This document shows, piece after piece, positions 23,468 through 31,837 of a stretch of 49,834 nt of DNA. A program made the position numbers and the translations under genes. Numbering within the stretch: the first letter of the stretch is position 1; every line of letters begins with the position of its first letter. The notes beneath the pieces were generated by a model. That model saw nothing but the letters and a program-made list of their open reading frames with translations. It was not told the origin of the DNA and searched no databases. Source of the stretch: Paracoccaceae bacterium. GTDB taxonomy: Bacteria > Pseudomonadota > Alphaproteobacteria > Rhodobacterales > Rhodobacteraceae. Where the stretch lies: positions 1 to 49,834 of the forward strand of contig JAHRVZ010000455.1 in assembly GCA_019090405.1 (NCBI GenBank), in the 5' to 3' direction.

Positions 23468-26400
23468 ATGACAGATATGCTTACTGCAGGCGCGCCGTCG
23501 CGTGCCGCCGCGCTGCTTCAGGCGGCCCATCAACTGCTTCCATATTTTGAACAGGGCAAAGCGCTCGACCAAAAGATCGTGCGTGCAGCCATGGAGGCCG
23601 CTTTTGGTGGCTCTGACGCCTCCGGGGCTTGGGTATGGAAGGACGGATACGAAGTCGGCGAATGCGCGCAGATCCTGCTGCTGCTCAAATATGGCGCACT
23701 GATGCGTCGCCAATGCGACACGCCCGCCAAGTTCTTGGCAATTGTGGAGAAGATTGCGGGCTTCGCACTATCACACACCCGCCGCAGCGAGACTTCGCAA
23801 AAGCTGCAGCAATTCTCGACGCCTCTGCCACTGTCTTGGATCGTTGCCGAAGCTGCGCAATGTCGGGCTGATGATGTCGTTCTAGAACCCTCCGCCGGCA
23901 CCGGCCTCTTGGCGATCTACGCGAAGTTGGCGGGCGCAAAACTTCATCTTAACGAGATCGATGATGTCCGTGCTGACCTGTTGGGCGAACTGTTCCCTGA
24001 TGCCGCAGTAAGCCGTCATGATGCCAGTTCAATAGATGATCGGCTGGATGCGTCCGTTTCGCCGAGCCTTATCATCATGAACCCGCCGTTCTCCGCCGCA
24101 CTCAGTGTTGAAGGTCGCTACAAGGCCGCGATGGGACAGCATGTTCTGTCGGCGCTTGATCGGTTACAGCCAGATGGCCGGTTGGTCGTTGTCTCCGGCG
24201 CCAACGTTTCTCAAGCAAACACGGCGTTCCGCTCCGCCTTCAAGCGCATCGGCGAGATCGCTACGATCCGCTTTTCCGCGCCGATCGCGGGCCGGGTTTA
24301 CGCGCGCCACGGCACGACGACCGAAACCCGCCTGACGGTCATCGACAAGCGCGAAGGTCTCACCCCCGATCTGACCGCCGCCTATCATGATCAGGCGGAA
24401 AGCTCGCAAGCGCTTCTGGCCTTGGTGCAAGCCCATTGTCCGCCCCGCTTGATTTTTGAGCCAACTGAACAGGCCGCAAACGCTTCAAGGTCCTCAGTTG
24501 TGCAGTCACCATCAATCCAATCTTTGCGAGATAAAGCGCGCAGCCAGGTGCGGGCGGTAGAGGCGGAGAAAGCACGGCATCCATTTGATCTGATCGAGGC
24601 AGAAGAGATCGCCTACCTACCGAAACTCTGGACGGAAAAATCAAGCCGTCTGACCGAGGCGCTTTATGAAGGTTATGAGGTTCAGTCGATTACCATCGAA
24701 GGCGCACATCCGCATCCAACGGCCCTTGTGCAATCAGCTGCCATGGCTTCGGTCGCACCACCCCTTCCCTCCTATCGACCTAAATTGCATGCCAAGCTGA
24801 TCACGGACGGCGCGCTGTCCGACGCACAGATCGAAAGCATCATATACGCGGGGGAGGCCCACGAGCAACATTTGAGCAGCTGGTTCCGTCATGATGACGA
24901 AGACCAACGCCTTATCGCGTGTGAAGCGGATGCCGAAGACGGGTTTCAATTGCGCAAAGGCTGGTTCCTCGGGGACGGTACGGGCTGCGGCAAGGGCCGA
25001 CAGGTCGCGGGTGTCATCCTCGACAATTGGGTGCGTGGGCGCAAGCGGGCGATCTGGGTTTCAAAATCCGACAAGCTGATCGAAGATGCGATCCGCGACT
25101 GGACTGCCATTGGCGGGCGTGTCTCTGACATCGTGCCCCTGTCCCGGTTCAAACAGGGCTCAGACATTCGCCTCGAACAAGGCATTCTGTTCGTCACCTA
25201 TGCGACGCTGCGCACGGCCGAACGCCAGCATGACGATATCCTTAAAGCTTCCCGGCTCGATCAGGTCACCGCATGGCTCGGCAAAGGTTTTGACGGCGTG
25301 ATCGCATTCGATGAAGCCCATGCGATGGCGAACGCTGCAGGCGAAAAGGGAAAGGAAGGCGGACGGGGCGACAAACAGGCCTCGCAGCAAGGTCTAGCCG
25401 GATTAAAACTTCAAAACCTCGTGCCCGATGCACGGGTGCTCTATGTCTCGGCAACAGGTGCTACGATTGTTGGCAATCTCGCCTATGCCTCTCGTCTCGG
25501 TCTCTGGGCAACCGGTGACTCACCCTTTGCCACGCGCGAACAGTTCATCGCGGACATGGAAGCGGGCGGAATTGCTGCGATGGAGATCATCTCGCGCGAT
25601 CTTAAAGCGCTCGGTCTTTATCTGGCGCGCTCGCTGTCCTACGAGGGTGTCGAATACGAGATGCTGGTGCACGATCTCACACCGGCACAGCGCGACATTT
25701 ACGACAGCTACGCCGAAGCGTTTCAGGTGATCCATACCAATCTGGAAGCGGCACTTGAGGCTTCAGGCATTACTGCCGAGGACAGCACGCTAAATGTGCA
25801 GGCCAAATCAGCGGCCCGGTCAGCGTTCGAGAGCAATAAGCAGCGCTTCTTCAATCACCTGATCACCGCGATGAAATGCCCGAGCGTGATCAAATCCATG
25901 CAGAACGACTTAGAGAACGGTGCATCGGCGGTGGTTCAGATCGTCTCAACAAGCGAAGCCCTTATGGAACGGCGTCTGGCGCAGATCCCGGCATCGGAAT
26001 GGCATGATCTGCATGTCGACATCACGCCGCGGGAATATGTGCTCGATTATCTGATGCATTCGTTTCCAACCCAATTATTCGAGCCCTACACCGACGAAGA
26101 CGGCAACCTCAAATCCCGTCCGGCGCGTGATGGTGATGGGAACCCGATTGAATGCCGGGAGGCGGCACGCAAACGCGATGCCATGGTCGAACGGCTTGGA
26201 GCACTGGCACCGGTGCAAGGCGCTCTCGATCAGATCTTGTGGCATTTCGGGAAAGAGCACGTAGCTGAAGTCACAGGACGCTCCCGGCGCATTGTCCGCA
26301 CGCGCGATCATCGCCTGAAGGTCGAAAACCGGCCGGGATCATCCAACATCGGCGAGACGCAAGCCTTCATGAACGATGCCAAGCGCATCCTGATCTTCTC

Positions 26401-27838
26401 GGATGCGGGCGGGACAGGACGCTCCTACCATGCCGATCTTGGGGTTAAGAACCAAAGATTGCGGGTGCATTATTTGCTGGAGCCGGGCTGGCGGGCAGAC
26501 AACGCAATCCAGGGGTTGGGCCGCACAAACCGCACCAATCAGGTGCAGCCGCCGTTGTTTCGACCCTGTGCGACCAACGTCAAAGGCGAAAAACGGTTCC
26601 TGTCGACGATTGCGCGACGGCTCGACACGCTCGGAGCCATCACCAAAGGCCAGCGCGAGACCGGCGGCCAGAACATGTTCCGTACTGAGGATAATCTCGA
26701 AAGTGCCTATGCCCGCAAGGCCCTGCGCAACTTCTTCTGGGATTTGACAAAGGGGCGGATCAGCGCGTGTTCGCAGACGAGGTTCGAAGAGATGACCGGC
26801 CTGTCACTCATGGACAGTGACGGCACGCTGAAAGAGCAGCTGCCGCCGATCCAGCAATTCCTAAACCGGTGTCTGGCGCTGACCATCGATATGCAGGATG
26901 CTATCTTTGAATGCTTCGGGGGATTACTCGGAGCGATCATCGATGACGCGATCGCGGCGGGCACTTATGAGGTCGGTTTGGAGACCTTGCGCGCAGAGAA
27001 GTTCGAGATCATCGACCGCAAGACGATCTTTGAGCACGCGGCGACCGGTGCGAAGGCGACTGCGCTGACAGTTGAACGAACTGACCGAAACCACCCACTG
27101 ACTTTGGTGAAGGTCAAAGATTTTTGTCTGAGGCAGCCCAATGCCCAACGGATGCTCAACCGCAAATCAGAACGGGCAGCGGTGCTCATCCCAACCTCCA
27201 GCCTGATGACGGACGAGGGCGAGCCAATCGCACGGGTTGAATTGATGCGGCCGATGGCGACAGACCGGATGCTGGAGTTTGAGCTGCCCGCGTCCCACTG
27301 GGAGGAAGTTAGCGATTTTGAGTTCGAACGCGCCTGGACCAAGGAGGTCGACGCGGTGCCCGAAACGTCCGTCTCCAAGCTCACGTTGATCTCCGGCCTC
27401 TTACTACCGATCTGGGACCGTCTTCCAACGGACAACATGCGCATCTACCGCTTGCAAGCCGAGGATGGTGAACGCGCGATTGGCCGTATGGTGACACAGG
27501 ATCAACTCGCCAACGTCTATGCAGCTCTTGGGCTCGAATGCTCGGTCGAGCTCACCGCCGATGAGATATTCGACGCGGTCCTCACACGTGGCCAAAGCCT
27601 GCCGCTGTCCGGTGGTCTAACCCTGCGCAGATCACGGGTGATGAGCGAATACCGGCTGGAACTCACCGGTTACAATACGGCCGCTTTGGAAAGCTATAAA
27701 GCGATGGGATGCTTCACCGAGATTATCTCCTGGGCCACGCGCCTGTTCATTCCGGCCCATGACACCCATGTCTTGGATCAGCTCATGGCACGCCACAAGA
27801 TCACAGCAGCCGGATCCGGAGAGAGGAGTGCTGCATGA
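23468..27838 (+). CDS. Strawberry-notch-type helicase fused to an N-terminal DNA methyltransferase-like domain
   Basis: The 1456-residue protein has an N-terminal Rossmann methyltransferase region: the SAM-binding motif VVLEPSAGTGLLAIYAKL near residue 140 and the catalytic-type motif NPPF at 205-208, as in N6-adenine enzymes. The middle and C-terminal part is a superfamily 2 helicase of the strawberry-notch class: Walker A-like GDGTGCGKG (502-510), DEAH (615-618), and the second-lobe region with IQGLGRTNRTNQ. Such giant proteins are frequent on alphaproteobacterial plasmids and phages. It may remodel and mark incoming DNA, protecting it from host restriction; this is inference. The ATG at 23468 is in the backbone frame after the structured leader. 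It overlaps the Toprim gene by 4 bp. Confidence 0.88.
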   Translation: MTDMLTAGAPSRAAALLQAAHQLLPYFEQGKALDQKIVRAAMEAAFGGSDASGAWVWKDGYEVGECAQILLLLKYGALMRRQCDTPAKFLAIVEKIAGFALSHTRRSETSQKLQQFSTPLPLSWIVAEAAQCRADDVVLEPSAGTGLLAIYAKLAGAKLHLNEIDDVRADLLGELFPDAAVSRHDASSIDDRLDASVSPSLIIMNPPFSAALSVEGRYKAAMGQHVLSALDRLQPDGRLVVVSGANVSQANTAFRSAFKRIGEIATIRFSAPIAGRVYARHGTTTETRLTVIDKREGLTPDLTAAYHDQAESSQALLALVQAHCPPRLIFEPTEQAANASRSSVVQSPSIQSLRDKARSQVRAVEAEKARHPFDLIEAEEIAYLPKLWTEKSSRLTEALYEGYEVQSITIEGAHPHPTALVQSAAMASVAPPLPSYRPKLHAKLITDGALSDAQIESIIYAGEAHEQHLSSWFRHDDEDQRLIACEADAEDGFQLRKGWFLGDGTGCGKGRQVAGVILDNWVRGRKRAIWVSKSDKLIEDAIRDWTAIGGRVSDIVPLSRFKQGSDIRLEQGILFVTYATLRTAERQHDDILKASRLDQVTAWLGKGFDGVIAFDEAHAMANAAGEKGKEGGRGDKQASQQGLAGLKLQNLVPDARVLYVSATGATIVGNLAYASRLGLWATGDSPFATREQFIADMEAGGIAAMEIISRDLKALGLYLARSLSYEGVEYEMLVHDLTPAQRDIYDSYAEAFQVIHTNLEAALEASGITAEDSTLNVQAKSAARSAFESNKQRFFNHLITAMKCPSVIKSMQNDLENGASAVVQIVSTSEALMERRLAQIPASEWHDLHVDITPREYVLDYLMHSFPTQLFEPYTDEDGNLKSRPARDGDGNPIECREAARKRDAMVERLGALAPVQGALDQILWHFGKEHVAEVTGRSRRIVRTRDHRLKVENRPGSSNIGETQAFMNDAKRILIFSDAGGTGRSYHADLGVKNQRLRVHYLLEPGWRADNAIQGLGRTNRTNQVQPPLFRPCATNVKGEKRFLSTIARRLDTLGAITKGQRETGGQNMFRTEDNLESAYARKALRNFFWDLTKGRISACSQTRFEEMTGLSLMDSDGTLKEQLPPIQQFLNRCLALTIDMQDAIFECFGGLLGAIIDDAIAAGTYEVGLETLRAEKFEIIDRKTIFEHAATGAKATALTVERTDRNHPLTLVKVKDFCLRQPNAQRMLNRKSERAAVLIPTSSLMTDEGEPIARVELMRPMATDRMLEFELPASHWEEVSDFEFERAWTKEVDAVPETSVSKLTLISGLLLPIWDRLPTDNMRIYRLQAEDGERAIGRMVTQDQLANVYAALGLECSVELTADEIFDAVLTRGQSLPLSGGLTLRRSRVMSEYRLELTGYNTAALESYKAMGCFTEIISWATRLFIPAHDTHVLDQLMARHKITAAGSGERSAA

Positions 27839-28893
27839 CCAATTATGGCAGCAAGTTTGAAAGACTGGATCCGGGCGCTCTGGCCCGCGGTCTGGCGCGT
27901 CATGCCGAAGCGTTCTGTCGGCATTGGTTTCCCGAAGGACGCAAAGTTGGCAACTATTGGCAGATGGCAGATATCTCCGGTGCAAAAGGGCGAAGCCTGA
28001 CGATCCGGTTGAAATCCCATGGCAGCAGGAAAGCTGGTAAGTGGACCGACCATCAGAATGGCGATCACGGCGACTTGCTCGATCTGTTGCACTACCATCT
28101 GGAACCTGTGGCTTACCCAGATCTGTTGCGGCAAGCCGCTGACTATCTCGGCGAGGCACCCGTGATACCAGATGACGGAACAAGCGATTATGAACCGGCC
28201 GTGGCCTCCAATCGTCAGGCGGCAGCGGGTCGCAAATTGTTCTCCTATGGCAGGCCGATCAGAAACACTTTGGCCGAGGCCTATCTGCGCGGTCGCGGTA
28301 TCGCCCGGTTCGGGCCAGCCTTGGCGTTTCATACAAATGTCTATCTCAGGGCCCAGGATGGGACGCGTCTGGAAATCCCGGCACTTCTTGCGGCGATCAC
28401 CGACAATGCGGGCACGGTCACAGGATGTTCGCGCGTCTTTCTCAATGCGCGGACGGGCGGTCTGGCCGCCATCGAGGCTCCGAAACGTGTACTCGGTCGC
28501 CTACATGGCAACGCGATCCGGTTTGGTGAAACGAGATCTTGCACCGATCTTCTCGCCGGCGAAGGGCTTGAGAACACGTTGTCCGTCGGGACGGCGCTTC
28601 CAAGGGCGGCTTTGGCCTGCTGCCTGACAGCAAACCATCTCGCTGCCTTCACCTATCCAGCCTCGATCAGGCGGCTCTGGATCGCGCGCGACAACGACGA
28701 GGCTGGCGCGCGCGCCGCAACCCGGCTTGCAGATCGCGCCGATGCGGACGGGATCGAACCGCTCATCCTGACCCCGGAGCGAGACGACTTCAACCTGGAC
28801 CTCACGACGGACGGCGTGACGCAGCTGCGCCAACGGCTGGCGGCCTTCATCGATGCGCATGCATCTGAGCATGATCTCTGGCCCTCCGCGTAA
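27835..28893 (+). CDS. DUF7146/Toprim-domain primase-like protein
   Basis: The 352-residue protein has an N-terminal region similar to plasmid primase-helicase proteins (HWFPEGRKVGNYWQM and KWTDHQNGDHGDLLDLL) and a C-terminal Toprim domain with the acidic motif LAGEGLENTLSV near 240 and the second motif WIARDNDEAG near 285. Toprim domains bind Mg2+ and act in primases and topoisomerases. The CHC2-type zinc finger of DnaG is not evident. The ATGA overlap with the helicase gene indicates co-translation, so the two may act together on single-stranded DNA entering a new host. Confidence 0.85.
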   Translation: MTNYGSKFERLDPGALARGLARHAEAFCRHWFPEGRKVGNYWQMADISGAKGRSLTIRLKSHGSRKAGKWTDHQNGDHGDLLDLLHYHLEPVAYPDLLRQAADYLGEAPVIPDDGTSDYEPAVASNRQAAAGRKLFSYGRPIRNTLAEAYLRGRGIARFGPALAFHTNVYLRAQDGTRLEIPALLAAITDNAGTVTGCSRVFLNARTGGLAAIEAPKRVLGRLHGNAIRFGETRSCTDLLAGEGLENTLSVGTALPRAALACCLTANHLAAFTYPASIRRLWIARDNDEAGARAATRLADRADADGIEPLILTPERDDFNLDLTTDGVTQLRQRLAAFIDAHASEHDLWPSA

Positions 28894-29210
28894 GGGGGCC
28901 GGAAGGAAGCATGGGATCAGGCACTGACCTTTTGGCGGTGGCGCTGCGCCCTGTTCCGTTTGGATGCCGGGGTCGATGGACCGACAGGTCGGGCGCAAAG
29001 GCGCCCTCATCCCGTGCCGCAACGGCCAGGTCCCGTAAATTTCCCCTGCGCGCGTGCCGCGCCCATTCCTCGCGAGACAAATTTCCGCGCCCTGCCCGTC
29101 CTTCGCTGCGCTACGGCCCTTCGGGTGCGCCCGGGCTGCTGACGGTCCTTTTATCGCCCCATCCAAATCGGATCAGGACGAAACCCAAAGCCTCAAAAAA
29201 GGACCAGATC
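28894..29210 (+). promoter_or_regulatory. 317-bp structured non-coding leader before the DUF2493 gene
   Basis: The region is GC-rich with many inverted repeats. GGACCG (28978-28983), CAG and GGGCGC (28991-28996) can pair with GCGCCC (29127-29132), CTG and CGGTCC (29143-29148) as a long-range stem, and GGGCGC-AAAG-GCGCCC (28991-29006) is an alternative local hairpin. CGGTCC followed by TTTTATC resembles the type B leaders. One frame is open through it, but its arginine- and proline-rich translation and the good ribosome site AAAGGA before 29211 argue that it is not coding. Confidence 0.5.
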
Positions 29211-30125
29211 ATGACCCTCGCATCCTCCACTTTCACCCCCGACGCAAGCGCCACAGCCAGCGTCCTCGACGATCTCGCCCTCTACGGCGCGACACCACCC
29301 GAAGACGAAATCGATCGTCGCCCACTGCCCGAAGAGGACCAGACTGAGATAGCCATCAGCTCCATGGTCGAAGCGAGCCACATGCTTCTCGCCGACACAC
29401 AGCTCGAAGAGGATCTGCAAGAGATGCTCTGGTCCCTCACCAACATCTTTCATCGCCGCCTCAACCGATTAGAGCGCCAGCTCGACGAGAATGAATGCGA
29501 ACAACGCGACCTCGTTCGATGCCAGGACGGATCAGAGGTCAAAAGCCTGGAGTTGGAACGCAAGATCGAGCGCGGACAAAAACTGGTCGAGCACCGGGAT
29601 GCCTATGAGGCGATGCGGGATGCGTCAGCCGCCCATTTCCACACAGAGACCGGATCGATCTGGATGCCAAGATCAGGATCGCGGGTTTCGCACAAGAACC
29701 TCACAGCCTCGGTGGTCGACAGCCGCAACTTCCTCTCCGCAGAACAACGAAAGAAGAACGAAATCCACTGTCCCGATGGCACCCGCATCGCCTTCACCGG
29801 CGGCGACTACCAGGATTACGATGCGATTTGGACCATCCTCGACGGCTCAAGAGAGAAATATCCGGACATGATCCTGCTGCATGGCGGTACACCGAACGGA
29901 GCCGAACACATCGCGAGCCTCTGGGCAGAGAACCGAGGCGTCACCCAAGTGGTCTTCCGTCCCGATTGGAAATCACACAACAAAGCGGCCCCCTTTAAGC
30001 GCAACGATAAACTCTTGAAGACCATGCCGAAGGGTATCATCGCCTGCCCCGGCTCCGGTATTCACGAAAACCTCGTTGATAAAGCTCGTAAGCTGGGCAT
30101 TCCGGTCAAAAGGATTGGGGGCTAA
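29211..30125 (+). CDS. DUF2493-domain (SLOG-like) protein
   Basis: The 304-residue protein has a charged N-terminal half with a probable coiled coil (residues 80-135, rich in E, R and L) and a C-terminal DUF2493 domain starting at RIAFTGGDYQDYDAIW and containing LLHGGTPNGAEHIA and the end GIPVKRI. The domain belongs to the SLOG group of nucleotide-binding Rossmann folds, which includes sensors for defence-related nucleotides. The family is common in alphaproteobacterial plasmid backbones and its role is unknown. It converges with the following small gene, overlapping it by 4 bp. Confidence 0.85.
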   Translation: MTLASSTFTPDASATASVLDDLALYGATPPEDEIDRRPLPEEDQTEIAISSMVEASHMLLADTQLEEDLQEMLWSLTNIFHRRLNRLERQLDENECEQRDLVRCQDGSEVKSLELERKIERGQKLVEHRDAYEAMRDASAAHFHTETGSIWMPRSGSRVSHKNLTASVVDSRNFLSAEQRKKNEIHCPDGTRIAFTGGDYQDYDAIWTILDGSREKYPDMILLHGGTPNGAEHIASLWAENRGVTQVVFRPDWKSHNKAAPFKRNDKLLKTMPKGIIACPGSGIHENLVDKARKLGIPVKRIGG

Positions 30126-30310
30126 AGCTCCCTCCCCTCTGGCGCGTGTTCATCAAGGATACGCGCCAGAAGATCAATTTCATTCATGACATCGACAATG
30201 TCTCGTGTTGCTGAAGAGTTGAGGAAAGCTTGTAGCGCAAAACTGGTGTCGGGTTTTACGGCAAGAACGGCAAGTTTTCGCGCAATATCCCCAAACTGGG
30301 CTGTCTTCAT
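30122..30310 (-). CDS. Small protein of unknown function, divergent from the transfer operon
   Basis: The 62-residue, mostly helical protein starts MKTAQFGDIARKLAVLAVKP and ends with HAPEGREL. No known domain is visible and no helix-turn-helix is certain. It is divergent from dotD, and the intergenic region between them holds the 36-bp near-palindrome at 30341-30376, so it may be co-regulated with the transfer genes or be part of their control. The ATG at 30310 is preceded by GGTG; a GTG nine bases upstream would add three residues. Confidence 0.6.
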   Translation of the reverse strand: MKTAQFGDIARKLAVLAVKPDTSFALQAFLNSSATRDIVDVMNEIDLLARILDEHAPEGREL

Positions 30311-30340
30311 ACCATTCACCTATGCAGCCGCCGTCTCCTA

Positions 30341-30376
30341 TGCTCTTGTATCATTATATATAACGATAGAAGAGCA
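30341..30376. promoter_or_regulatory. Transfer-locus operator, copy 1 (near-perfect 36-bp palindrome)
   Basis: The core TATCATTATATATAACGATA at 30349-30368 is flanked by TGCTCTT (30341-30347) and AAGAGCA (30370-30376), giving a 36-bp inverted repeat with only two mismatched pairs. Apart from one base, the core is identical to the perfect 20-bp palindrome at 44832-44851. It lies between divergent starts at 30310 and 30417. Confidence 0.65.
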
Positions 30377-30416
30377 TCAGTCTTTTGAATCAACCTGACG
30401 ATAAACATAACGAACG

Positions 30417-30944
30417 ATGGGGATGTGGATGCGCTTGGCCCAGAACGTATTTTTGATTTTCGGGCTGTTGAGCTGCGCAGCTTGCGCAGTCACCACCTCG
30501 CCTGAAACCACCAGCCTGTCAGCTTTGATCGATGCGGAAACTTCGGTGGTGGATCGCGAGATTGCCGACGCAGGTCTCTACAATGGTGTGCTCGAGCCAT
30601 ATGCGACGGGCACCACGACGCTGCTAAATCCCGATGTTGTGGCAGATGAACGCCTGATGACGGTCGTGCATTCTGCGTTCACCGGCCCAATCGAAGACTT
30701 CGTCTCCACAATGGCGCTTGAGACCGGATACCGGGTGATCGCGCAAGGTGAAAAACCTGGTGCGCCGATCATGATCACACTCATTCAAAGAGACCTGCCC
30801 GCTATGGGCGCACTGCGCGAGGCGTTCTTTCAAGGCAAAGAGCGCGCAACGTTGGTCGTCGATCAACGCGCAATGACGATGACGATCGTCTATAGTCGGC
30901 CCGAGGGTAGCCCGGTTCCCCATATCGAGGACACGGAAGTATGA
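30417..30944 (+). CDS. dotD: DotD/TraH-like outer-membrane lipoprotein of a type IVB secretion system
   Basis: The 175-residue lipoprotein has a signal with lipobox GLLSC (C20) and a C-terminal region with VSTMALETGYRVIAQG and the pattern of the DotD fold, which resembles secretin N-domains. With DotC and DotH, DotD builds the outer-membrane core of the channel. The size fits TraH of IncI plasmids. It heads the dotD-dotC-dotB operon with 4-bp overlaps. Three in-frame ATGs (30417, 30423, 30429) are possible starts and none has a clear ribosome site. Identification rests on lipobox, size and gene order; sequence similarity to Legionella DotD is weak. Confidence 0.8.
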   Translation: MGMWMRLAQNVFLIFGLLSCAACAVTTSPETTSLSALIDAETSVVDREIADAGLYNGVLEPYATGTTTLLNPDVVADERLMTVVHSAFTGPIEDFVSTMALETGYRVIAQGEKPGAPIMITLIQRDLPAMGALREAFFQGKERATLVVDQRAMTMTIVYSRPEGSPVPHIEDTEV

Positions 30945-31837
30945 TGCACCATCTGCGCAGCCCCCTTCTGCCGTTCTTGGCCCTTTTCGTCTTAGCCGGG
31001 TGCGAAACTCTCCAGCTTGAAGAGGCAGATTTCCAAGAGCCTGACCCAATCCTCATAGGCGGTCCTGATCAGTTTCGCTCCGACAGGCCCCCTGCCGACT
31101 TCGCAGAGTTCAGTGTCCGCACACGACGCGGGAATTACGAGACGTCGGTCGAAGAAGATCGCTATGATCTATTGCGGGAGGCTGCCGTGTCATATGCCGC
31201 GCAGGCTGGCTATCAGCATCGTGTCTGGGAAGTCATGCGGCAGTTGGAACGCGACAGCCCAAAACTGTCCCGAACGTTCGATTTCAACAGGGTTTCTTAC
31301 CGTGCGCCCCGAGAGACGGGATATATCCTCCCGCCCGTCGTGAGCCGCGCCACGGCTGCCATCAATGTGGATGAGAGCGGACAGTCTGCTGTGGCAGCCG
31401 ATGAATTCTACCGCCTCGAGATACCAGGGCGCATCGTCACGATCATACCGACATGGCGTGACTATCTTGTTATTCCGCTTGAGGAGGCGAGTGAGCCCGA
31501 CGATGATTTTTTGCCGCAAAACAAGGAGGAAAAGCAGGTGTTCAACCGCTTCGCCGCCGAGGGTTGGCAGGCGGGTGTCGAACAGGCCGACGAGGCGCTC
31601 GGCCTGAATTTCTCCCGGTTGAAGCGCGACTACCTCGGCATGGTTGAATATCGCCGCATGGTTCAGGCCGGTTTGGTCAAGGAACTGGTGATCCAGTCCA
31701 GCGAGCGCCGGTCCGCTGGTGATGGGGACGAACTCTTCATCGGCGAACGTCGGGTGCAAATCGTCAGCTCAGCGCGGTTTGTCCGGGATCCGAGCCAGTG
31801 GAAGCCTTTGCAGAGGCGTTATGCGGTGACTAAATGA
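30941..31837 (+). CDS. dotC: DotC/TraI-like outer-membrane lipoprotein of a type IVB secretion system
   Basis: The 298-residue protein has a signal peptide with lipobox VLAGC (C21). Characteristic of DotC are the ALxLGLxxGY-like start seen here as REAAVSYAAQAGYQHR, the segment YILPPVVSRATAAIN, the WRDYL motif, and FAAEGWQAGVEQADEAL followed by RDYLGMVEYRRMV near the C-terminus. DotC anchors the DotC-DotD-DotH core in the outer membrane. ATGA overlaps link it to dotD and dotB. The size agrees with DotC (about 300) and TraI (about 270). Confidence 0.93.
   Translation: MMHHLRSPLLPFLALFVLAGCETLQLEEADFQEPDPILIGGPDQFRSDRPPADFAEFSVRTRRGNYETSVEEDRYDLLREAAVSYAAQAGYQHRVWEVMRQLERDSPKLSRTFDFNRVSYRAPRETGYILPPVVSRATAAINVDESGQSAVAADEFYRLEIPGRIVTIIPTWRDYLVIPLEEASEPDDDFLPQNKEEKQVFNRFAAEGWQAGVEQADEALGLNFSRLKRDYLGMVEYRRMVQAGLVKELVIQSSERRSAGDGDELFIGERRVQIVSSARFVRDPSQWKPLQRRYAVTK

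Noticed and set aside
28911..29210. N-terminal extension of the DUF2493 protein
   Set aside because: The translation is arginine/proline-rich without protein-like character, while an AAAGGA site precedes 29211.
30341..30376. Reading the AT-rich palindrome as a terminator
   Set aside because: It lies between divergent genes, has no T-run, and its core recurs in the other divergent region.
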